From Agrocybe praecox (Eukaryota > Basidiomycota > Agaricomycetes > Agaricales > Agrocybaceae), in contig CAXHKQ010000232.1 of the NCBI GenBank assembly GCA_964017145.1, positions 1-20,923 of the forward strand: a DNA stretch of 20,923 bases. Reading direction: 5' to 3'. Below are positions 1-14,946 of the stretch, piece by piece. The notes under the pieces were generated by a model, which was not told where the DNA came from, searched no databases, and was given only the letters and a program-made list of their open reading frames with translations. The stretch's first letter is position 1. The number at the start of each line of letters is the position of its first letter. The translations under genes were made by a program, and so were the position numbers.

Positions 1-230
1 AATAACAAATAAATGTTGCAACCAGTGTAGCTTGATCAGTATGATTCGAGCGTGTAGGAGACACAGTCGATCGAGAAAAAAAATCATAAACTCATGAAAC
101 ATGTTCTATGGAATTTGTTGTACTTGATTTTACGAAGAGCTCAAACTAGCAAATAGCTTAAAACGTCTAGATAATAAATGAAAATATAATTCGAAACCGG
201 AACGTTTTATAAACGTTACTGATACTGCTA

Positions 231-6989
<6,759 letters not shown>

Positions 6990-7124
6990 GTTGTCAGATG
7001 GCGTTGGTGATGAACCGGTTGGGGTTGAATGTATGTGTGTGAACGTGTGTGTGTGTCCGGAAGTGACTTTCCCGGTTAACACTGTATGTTCTGTGTGAGT
7101 TTGTTCGGAGCCCGACCAGTTGGA

Positions 7125-7158
7125 GGTCCGTGCTCTAGCAGTGATCGATCGAGACTGA
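7125..7158 (-). promoter_or_regulatory. Inr + DPE core promoter of tryptophan 2,3-dioxygenase
   Basis: On the minus strand an exact initiator TCAGTC (7158-7153) puts +1 at the A at 7156. A downstream promoter element GGACC occupies +28 to +32 (7129-7125), the strict spacing known for Drosophila TATA-less promoters. No TATA box is seen near -30. The resulting 167-nt leader (7156-6990) has no upstream ATG and runs directly into the exon 1 ATG. The site is inferred from motifs only. Confidence 0.6.
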
Positions 7159-7159
7159 C

Positions 7160-8043
7160 AGACCGAGTTGCTCGTTCGGTTAGACTCTCTCGCTTCGGCC
7201 CAAGCTTCGGCCCTGCCCCGGTCGCACATGTGTCAATGGTTTTTTTTCTTCGGTCGAACAGCGTGTTGACAACATCATCAGAGCGCCGGGTTTCCGATTG
7301 GCTCACCCTGTGTGTTATTGTATATTCGGTTCGATGTAGGGCCGCTATATCGATCGATCGCACGATGTGGCAGCACGTGCACGAGCACAGGTACATATCA
7401 TATTTACATGGCTGTACGCGAACAGATCGAATTACCCAATCCGCTTACATTTTACAAGCAGCAGTAGCAGCAACGAGGCACCCCGTGTGCGTATGTGTAT
7501 TTTCTTATGTATCACACATGCGGGACGGAAGGAGAATGCAGGACAATAAGATGGAGTATAAGAACTTTGATTGATTTATTTTTTAAATGTAAAACATGAT
7601 CTTTGACCTAGGATATGCGACTCATGTCATCTTAACGCTAATTCGAATAGATAAATAACGGTTTGCATGCTCCAGATTATTGTACACATCCGAATGCATG
7701 TGCTAATGTGCCTGCTCTATGCACAAGCATGCTATATCAGCAATCAACAAGGCCCGGAACTTTTTAGGCCCGGAAATAGTGACTAAAACAGCGAAATATA
7801 TCAGTATTCAAGAAGGCCCGGAACTCCTGGACCTAAAGAGGCGTTTTAGGGTCCTAAAATAGTGACTAAAAACCGCGATAAAGCGGATAAAAACAAGGAA
7901 AATGGGTGTTATAACAACGATTTGAAAATTATATTTCGAATTAGAGAAATAAAATAAAACTTAAATGGTTCTTGTTGCCATTATCGCGCTCAAGGCTTGA
8001 ATTCATTCGACTGCATTACATGTTTTGTATATTTTATGTAACA
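7160..8043. other. Upstream intergenic DNA with an imperfect tandem repeat
   Basis: This is 5' of the dioxygenase promoter. Near 7750-7880 a motif pair recurs: GGCCCGGAACT and, some bases later, AATAGTGACTAAAA followed by a CGCGA-like block, two copies about 70 bp apart. Otherwise no gene is seen; open frames around 7086-7574 lack family motifs. Confidence 0.4.
7374..7379. promoter_or_regulatory. Palindromic E-box CACGTG upstream of the promoter
   Basis: A perfect CACGTG lies about 220 bp upstream of the predicted +1, next to a run of CGATCGATCG. bHLH factors such as Myc or CLOCK/CYCLE bind this core. A 6-bp match is weak evidence, so this is only a candidate site. Confidence 0.2.
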
Positions 8044-8045
8044 TA

Positions 8046-8754
8046 TACAGGGTGCGCCATATTTGATAGAGCTATGAGAACATCGAATAACTTTTACATT
8101 TTCCAGCAGATGTTCATGAATTATTTACTTTATTTTAATTTAGTCTATTACAATTTGTTGGGACTAGTTTATGAATGCACCATCGTCTACGCTATTCAAT
8201 TCGAGCCTTAGCGAAATAGTCTGCAATTCATCGTATGATTTTCATTTTTTTGAAAATGGCCCATTTCATCTTTTGTGTTAAATTGTGATCAGAAGAAATA
8301 TTGAGAGATCTTCGACATGACGTTTATTGGAGAACATTTTTTGAAAATCACTGGTTCATGTGCTGAGATCAAACGTTTCTTATAATCCTAATATGTCGTA
8401 TTGTCACAACGCCGCCTTTAAACCTCTCTAGACGCGTTGTTGTAAGATTCTTTGAAATGCAAATTGTACGCCAGCAAGCTTAAGACTATAGACGAGCTCG
8501 AGGACAAAAATTCGTGCAGAAATGATCGCTATACAACCCGAGAAACTGAAAAAGTAATGGAAATGCAGAAAATGCAGGACATTTTTCAGATGCCAATGAA
8601 GGTGGCCATTCGATAGATAATATACTTAAAAATATATCCAAACAAATTGTACAGGTCCAAATAAAATTAAAATATTTTGTTTAACAAAATCGGTTGATTG
8701 GATAAAAAGTTATTCGATGTTCTCATAGCTCCATCAAATATGGCGCACCCTGTA
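8046..8754 (+). mobile_element. Mariner/IS630-type non-autonomous element
   Basis: Inverted ends of about 54 bp (TACAGGGTGCGCCATATTTG from 8046; mirrored to 8754) differ by one base over the shared part. TA flanks at 8044-8045 and 8755-8756. Inside, about 8485-8610 on the plus strand reads in broken frames like the C-terminus of this transposase family (IDELEDK, then an IQPE-like block, then GGHL). No intact gene remains. Confidence 0.8.
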
Positions 8755-8756
8755 TA

Positions 8757-9993
8757 AACATATTTTGTGAACATATTGTTGTACGAACAACTTATTTGCG
8801 TTTTTCCCACAGTATTTAATTTGATAGGAAAAATAAGCTCGAAATGTCCAAAAGGACTAAAAATAAAATCTATTTTTGTTCTCCAACATTTGAACATTGA
8901 TCAATATTTTATTTGATGGAAAAACATACAATCATGAAAAAATAGACCTAAAACGAGTTAAAAATGGGGAAAATAAGCTCAAAACGGCTAAAAGGGTCTA
9001 AAAAACTAGCGGAAAAAATTAAAGGATATTTTTTTACCCGAATCTTTGGCTGTTTTTCGAAGAGCTGTATCTTCGTTAATAATGGTCGTATCGAAGTCGG
9101 TCCAAAAGCTTCTTCAAGCTTGAAGTTTCTAGTTTCGAGATCTTGTGATGGTTTATTTTTCAGAGCAACGTGTATCGTACAGTCGTGATCAATACAGTGA
9201 GTAAAAAAATTATTTATTATTTTCGTTTTTGTTCATGGTGCACGATTTCGGAAAAAATTATTACAACTAAACCGCCATATGGAGCGGATAACTGGTTCAT
9301 TCAGCTTTAATTTGCGTGTCTTTCACATCGATGCGATTTTTTGTTCACTTATCGAACTTTGAATGGAAAAGGGTCATTTTGTGTTTGAACATCAATATCT
9401 CCGCAACCAATAGTCACACAATAAATTAATGACTACTTTTGAAAACTCCAATTAATTCTCTATGAAGATAAGTTTCTATTTTGTCTGAAAAAAAATAATT
9501 GCTCATCGATTTCGGATTTTGTTCGTCAATTGGGTTATTATCCCTCAACTTCCGGGGCTTGGTGATCAATGAGTTCTCCGGCTCAACCCCATTATATATC
9601 CATTATATCCATATTACGCCATCGATATTTAATTGACAGCAAACCACTCATTGACGCAATTCTGCATATGGCATATGGTGCGTACCATTGCATTATGTTT
9701 GTAATTAGTTGATACATAGTTGATAATACCCGGCATGTTGACACAGTTGCTCAGGCTCCGTTTCAAACGTGCCCAACTATTTTTTATCTGGAGCTGTGCG
9801 TGCAAACAAACAATAACAGATGACGTTCGATTGCGCGATGACGACTCAAATTCGCCGAATACGACAAAGAAACAACACCTGTGTCCATCTGTTTATCTAT
9901 GCAAATGCGTGTGTGTGTGTGCCACCTGTCCTGTCCCACATGGTTATGCTAATTCAAACAAAATAGTAAACATCACTCCACTATACCTTTGAA
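8757..9993. other. Intergenic DNA, no gene recognised
   Basis: AT-rich, with A-rich short motifs near 8850-9010 (CTAAAA-type words) like those near 7750-7880, so the two may be arms of one very old element around the 8046-8754 insertion. A short GT run is at about 9907-9920. Nothing here is assignable to a gene. Confidence 0.35.
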
Positions 9994-10745
9994 GTGGTTG
10001 CAGTATGCAGCACCCGAAGTACGAGTAAATTGCATACAAAAACACAGAGAGATGCAAAATCGCTGCGCGCATTCGCATCGGCGCGCATCCATCGCGACAA
10101 CTGCGATTTCCCCTCCGCTCGTTACGTTACGAACCCGACGCGTAATGCCGTAAAGCACTCAGCGCAGCAGAGCAGCCGTCGATTCACGAACTGGCTGCTC
10201 TGGCGGCCGGCCAGTCTCCGTCGGTCCACAGCGTTCGCCGCATCCGCGCTCCCCCGGTCCGGCCAGCCCCGATTCGCGTGTCCGTGTCCGTGTCGCCGTG
10301 TCGCCTGTTGTCAGTACGCGCGTTTGTGTGTGTGTTTGCTGGTGGTGGTATGTGTGCGGCTAACAAAAACGCCGCGTTTGTGGTGCTTGCGCTTGCGCCT
10401 ATGTATAGCAGGCAGGCAGTAGTAGTGTGTAATCAGCAGCGCTGGCGCGCGGGGGGTTCAGCTGGAAAAGTTTTTCGGGCGAATGCGTGTGTGTTAGTGT
10501 GTGATTGTGACACAAATAGCGGCGGCGGCGGCGACTGCTTCCGACCGAGCTAGCTAGCGACTAGCGATTATGTTGGATTCTGAGAATCGTTGGTCGTTTG
10601 CCGAGAATCGGTGCGGCTCGGTGATGCTGCCAGGCAGGCATTTCCCACTAGCTGATGGTGGTGGGTGCCCTTTTTGCTGCTTCCGTGTCGTCATCGTTGT
10701 TGTACGACGACGACGTTACGATTAATCACACCTGATGCGGAAGAT
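9994..10745. other. GC-rich, CpG-rich stretch; candidate promoter or non-coding 5' exon
   Basis: Base composition changes sharply to GC-rich with many CpG and CG-rich trinucleotide runs (GGCGGCGGCGG near 10520). Open frames here are overlapping and repetitive with no family motif. A GTATGT splice-donor-like site occurs near 10348 on the plus strand, so a 5' untranslated exon is possible, but no downstream coding exon is seen on that strand. Confidence 0.3.
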
Positions 10746-10771
10746 TTGCATTGGAGCTGCTCGGCGCGAAC

Positions 10772-10791
10772 GCACACACACACACACACAC
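10772..10791. repeat. (CA)n microsatellite
   Basis: About ten CA dinucleotides in a row, followed by CGCGCG. Confidence 0.9.
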
Positions 10792-10802
10792 GCGCGAGCG
10801 AG

Positions 10803-11093
10803 GAGCAAAATCACATAAACACATAACATACGATGATACTAGCAAGATGGTAAAGTTCAAAACATCTATGGTTTTTTTTCTTTATTTTAGTTTACCATGC
10901 AAAGAATCAGTGTTTCGTGTGCAGTTTGAGAGCGAAAACTTTTTCCGAACTTTCGAACAGTTCCATGTATTTCAAAAGAAAGTTATTCAGAACCGTGTCA
11001 GTCCTGGGAAATAAGAGAGAACACTGCGGTTGTTATGGAATTTCATAATGTGGGAGCATAATCACGTACACACATAACGTACGATGATATACT
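10803..11093. repeat. Imperfect direct repeat pair of about 38 bp
   Basis: The sequences at about 10803-10840 and 11053-11092 share the order AGCAxAATCAC, ACACATAAC, TACGATGAT with a few changes. The roughly 210 bp between them holds no recognised gene. This could be a duplicated segment or an old insertion duplication. Confidence 0.4.
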
Positions 11094-11256
11094 ACCCCAA
11101 TTTTTAATAGTTCGTCCACCTACGATGTTTTCTATCTTTGATTTGTACACGCCTATTGGATCCACATTTGAGAAATGTAATGACACAAATTTGTTGATCA
11201 TAATATACTCTTGAACATATTTCAATTCCGTCGAACAAAAGTCCTTCGTAGAACTA

Positions 11257-11755
11257 TCACGCCTTGTCGTGCTTCAGCTTGGCGGTGAACAGCTGTGCTC
11301 CTGCTCCACGGCTTTTTCCCTCTTTCTCGGCCTCGAGGCGCACGTTCTCGAGACGCAGGTCCTCGGCTTCCTCCTCGCGTCGGATGCGCTCAATTTTGAA
11401 GCGCTGTCAGCCGAAATAGAAAGTGTGGCGGTGATTTAATCAGTCTTACGGATAAAAACTTATGTTAATGCAATCACACAAACCTTGGCCTCCTTCGCCT
11501 CCTCCTTGACCTTGGTCAGTCGCTCATTCATGTCATGACGCCCTTTTCCCTTTGCTCCGCCACTCCGGCCTTTATCTCAGCCTTTTTTCGGCCTCGCGCT
11601 CTGTCTTGGTCTTTTTTATTTTCTTTTTGTCGCCGGCAGCATCGCACGCTTCGGCGGCGGTCGTGTGTGCGGTCTACTCCTAAGTCGCGGCCGCATCGTC
11701 GTCGTCCTCCTTCGGTTTGTTCTTCTTCTTCTTCTTCGGTGCCGGTCCGCTTCAT
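11257..11755 (-). pseudogene. Frameshifted Lys/Glu-rich coiled-coil gene with a short intron
   Basis: The last exon (11403-11257) encodes 48 residues, starting RFKIERIRREEEAEDLRLE and ending KLKHDKA before TGA. It is preceded by an 80-bp intron (donor GTTTGT at 11483, acceptor CTGACAG ending at 11404) and an in-phase exon encoding MNERLTKVKEEAKEAK (11531-11484). Together they make a charged, heptad-like helix. Upstream to about 11755 the same character continues (poly-Lys, Asp run, KKTKTEREAEK) but in other frames with stops, so at least two shifts are present. I do not recognise the family. It may be a pseudogene, or a real gene damaged by assembly indels. No matching poly(A) signal was identified downstream. 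Confidence 0.4.
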
Positions 11756-11943
11756 CTACCGCCTCGGCACGAGCACTGCCCTTTGCTGGATTATCTGCTC
11801 AGCTGCCGGTGACTGGAGCACATGTGACGATTGCCGCGGCAGTCTTGTGTAGTTGAACTAATTTTGATTTCGCGTCGATGTGTGATGTTATACGTCGCAA
11901 TACTGAAAACAACTAGACAATTTTCACACATTATGACAACATA

Positions 11944-13669
11944 TATATGAAGTGGTGATCCCAATAGTGGCGTATAGACATTTTCGGCAAAATCGAGATA
12001 TATATAGAAATGAAATATACGCATAAAAATATGTCACTCTGCACAAAAAACCGTTCAAAAAAGGGTATCCATACGATGGTGGAAGGTAGCACAAAAGTGC
12101 ATGTAAACGCTATCTCCATTTCGTTTACCCCAATAGTGGCGTATAGACATTCTCATCGACCAAAGCCACAAATCCGTTGAGATATTGATATTGATTTTTG
12201 TATATGTTCCAAAATCATTATCTACATTCAATCAATATTTCTGTTTTGTAATTTTCACAGTAAAACCATTTTAAAACGGAACCTAACTGAACCGGAAACC
12301 TTTCTCAAACGGGCCGGAAAATAAATGAGATATTGATAGAAATGAATTATACGCATAAAAATATGTGACCCTGACAAAAAATCCGTTCTAAAATGTTCAC
12401 CCACACGTCGGAGGAAGGTAGCATGAAAGTGCATGTGAACGCTATCGTCATTCCGTTGATCCCAATAGTGGCGTATAGACATTCTCACTGATGGAATCCA
12501 CAATTCCGTTGAGATATTAATATAGATTTGTGTATGTGCTTCAAAATTATGAGCTACATTCAATCAGTTTTAATGTTTCTCATTTTCTACAGTAAAACCA
12601 TCGTAAAACGGATTCTAACTTAACAGGAATCCTTGCTAAAGCGGGCCTTAAAATTCATGAAATATTGATAGAAATTAAATACACGCATAAAAATATGTCA
12701 TCCTGCAAAACAAACCGTTCAAAAAAGTTCACCTCTACGTCGGTGAAAGGTAGCATGAAAATGCATGTAAACGCTATTTCCATTCCATTAATCCGAAACC
12801 ACAATTATATTGCAGTATCGTGACTTATATTTGAATGTGTATCAAAATTATTATCTACATTCGATCAGTTACAATCTTTTGTTTTTTTTTTTCATACAGT
12901 CGAACCATTGTTGAACGGAACCTAACTCAACCGAAAATCACGCTCATAGGTTCCGTTTTACAATGGTATTACTGTTCGAAAAACACAAGAATGAAACTGA
13001 TTGCCTGTAGATAAGTATTTTGATACACATTCGAAAATAAATATCGATATCGCAATAGAATTGTTGTTTCTTTCAGTGATAATGTCTATACGCCACTATT
13101 GGGGTAAACATGCACTTTCATGCTAACTTTAACCGACGTATGATTGAACATTTTTGAACGTTTTTTTTTTGCAGGATGATTTATTTTCATGCGTATATTT
13201 CATTTCTATCAATATTTCATGAATTTTAAGGCCCATTTGAGCAAGGTTTCCGGTTAAGTTAGATTCCGTTTTACGATGGTTTTACTGTAAAAAAAGCGAA
13301 AAATTAAAACTGATTGAATGTAGCTCATAATTGTGAAGCACATACAAAAATCTATATTAAAATCTCAACGGAATTGTGGATTCCATCAGTGAGAATGTCT
13401 ATACGCCACTATTGGGATCAACGGAATGGAGATTCGTTCAGCGCAAATGTGGCGTACGTGTTTTCGAACAGTCGTGGGAGCTTCATATATCGATTTTCTT
13501 CCTTTGTTGTTTTGGTTATCAAAACTAATACACATAGTGACCATTTTCACAAAAAACTGGAATTCTTACTTCTTCTGTTAGTTTATTATAGACATGAACG
13601 CAAACGGTCCTATATCTCGAAAGCAGATTAACTTGACTTGCGCCACTATTGGGATCACCACTTCATATA
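11944..13669. repeat. 1.7-kb foldback array of inverted repeat units
   Basis: Perfect 29-bp inverted ends lie at 11944-11972 and 13641-13669. The motif CCAATAGTGGCG recurs at 11961, 12130 and 12462, and inverted at 13091, 13404 and 13641, with spacings of about 170-330 bp. The units also share a GGAACCTAACT-type block, an ATACGCATAAAAATATG block and a GCATGAAAGTGCATG block. The arms meet near 12935. TA flanks the outer ends, suggesting a mariner/Tc1-type MITE that amplified into direct and inverted copies. The shared open frames at 12255-12563 and 13314-13631 are only mirrored copies of the repeat, not genes. Confidence 0.8.
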
Positions 13670-13884
13670 AGGATTGACAACATGTGACACCGTACATAAT
13701 TTGTGTGATCCGATTGAGATGTCCCCACAACATCTCAATCAGATCATCTCAATACGCTTTGAAAACGCTCTGTATAGCCTGTTGAGATGTTCGAGAGATG
13801 ATATATTGAGCACATGCTTCGACGGAATGGATCAGCTCCGATTTCGGATTTTGTTGGTTCACTGGGTTTATACATTTTATTCAT
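13670..13884. other. Spacer and probable 3' flank of the Tc1-like relic
   Basis: It contains GATTGAGATGT and its inverse ACATCTCAATC within about 30 bp near 13710-13742, and another ATCTCAAT word, which could be a decayed terminal repeat. No gene is seen. Confidence 0.3.
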
Positions 13885-14577
13885 TCACCAATTGGTTACA
13901 TCGCCTTTACGTATTTTTACATCCTTCAAACGGAGCGTCATGGTTGACACGAGCCCTTAGCAATATTCAGGAGTTATGCAGCCCCAAATTTTGAACAGTT
14001 CGTCGATCAAAGCTTGTTTTGTGGCACATGGATTTTTTTTGCAAATGCCTCTTCATTCTACCCCAACGTGTCTCGATAGGAGAGATGTCCGGGCTTCCCG
14101 AGGGCCACGCCAGTTCTGGCATTTGTTTTCAATCAAGCCAAGCCATGGTTGACTTCGCTGTGTGGCGAGTAGCGCCGTCTTGTTGGTAGATGAACTCACC
14201 ATACTCCGTTGATAATGAGGGAATGGAGGGCAAGAGGTGATCTTCAAGGACCTTGCGATATTTTTCGGCGTTCATTATTCCATCGACAACGTACAGCGAA
14301 CCTACCTCTTGCGCAGACATGCACCCCCAGACCATCACCGACGGCGCAAATTTAACTTTCTTGTTCACGCAATCCTTTGCGAATGGTTCATTCGGTAGTC
14401 GAAGCACACGAGGGCTCGTATCGTTGAACGATACCTCGAATCGCGACTCGTCGCTCCATATAATGGAGTTTCACTGTCATTCGGTCCAGTTCAAGTGTTC
14501 TTGAACCCATTTCCTCCGTTTGAACTTCTGTTTCAGCGTCAAAAGCGGCTTATCTTTTGCCTATTCAAAATACATAT
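13885..14577 (-). pseudogene. Tc1-like transposase relic (DD34E), cut by a retrotransposon
   Basis: Cut-and-paste transposase remnant. Reading down the minus strand: KPLLTLKQKFKRRKW (about 14545), IWSDESRFEV with the first catalytic Asp (about 14460), FIYQQDGATRHTA with the second Asp (about 14180), then SPDISPIETRW with the Glu, 34 residues after the second Asp. The C-terminal block LIDELFKIWGCITPE follows, ending near 13885. Several in-frame stops (for example between WLD and KQMPE, and after PEYC) plus shifts make it inactive. The N-terminal part is missing because the BEL/Pao LTR begins at 14578; the rest is presumably beyond the right edge. Confidence 0.85.
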
Positions 14578-14856
14578 TGTTCGATGCTCAACTTTAGAAT
14601 TCGCGAAATAATTAACAGACAAATCAAACGCCGACTCGTAAGATTATAAGTGTTTAATGTAGTAAGTGAAAGAATCCGTTCCGTTTGATGGTTCGAGATA
14701 CATTGATTTGTGACCGCACAGATTGGTCGTGTGATGCACAGAATCGTTCGGCATTTGTTCATTATTCATTCGTGTTTCATTCGGTGTCTGACAATTTATC
14801 GATTCATACTTAATACAATTTGAATTCAACTGAAAATATTCTTATCGCATTAAACA
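14578..14856 (-). repeat. 3' LTR of BEL/Pao element
   Basis: 279 bp with TGTT...AACA ends on the minus strand. The upstream edge was set by the polypurine tract that abuts it at 14857 and the downstream edge by identity to the 5' copy. It has one extra base relative to the 5' LTR near 14676-14683. Confidence 0.9.
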
Positions 14857-14867
14857 TTCCGCCCGCC
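14857..14867 (-). other. Polypurine tract
   Basis: Minus-strand GGCGGGCGGAA lies immediately before the 3' LTR, the expected place for the plus-strand primer of reverse transcription. Confidence 0.7.
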
Positions 14868-14946
14868 ATGAAATATCATTTCGAAATAACAATTGATGTC
14901 AAAACAATATTCAAATTCAAGTTACAGTGTAATGTGTTCCACAATT

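Noticed and set aside
7086..7574. 162-codon open frame on the plus strand
   Set aside because: It overlaps the dioxygenase promoter and leader in antisense, has no family motif and is rich in low-complexity Arg/Ser; likely chance.
9994..10422. 142-codon plus-strand frame in the GC-rich stretch
   Set aside because: Cys/Arg/Val-rich low complexity with overlapping frames on both strands; no motif and no splice-supported continuation.
12255..13631. Two similar open frames (12255-12563 minus, 13314-13631 plus) sharing a common start
   Set aside because: They are mirrored copies of the same foldback repeat, so the shared protein is a by-product of the inverted repeat.
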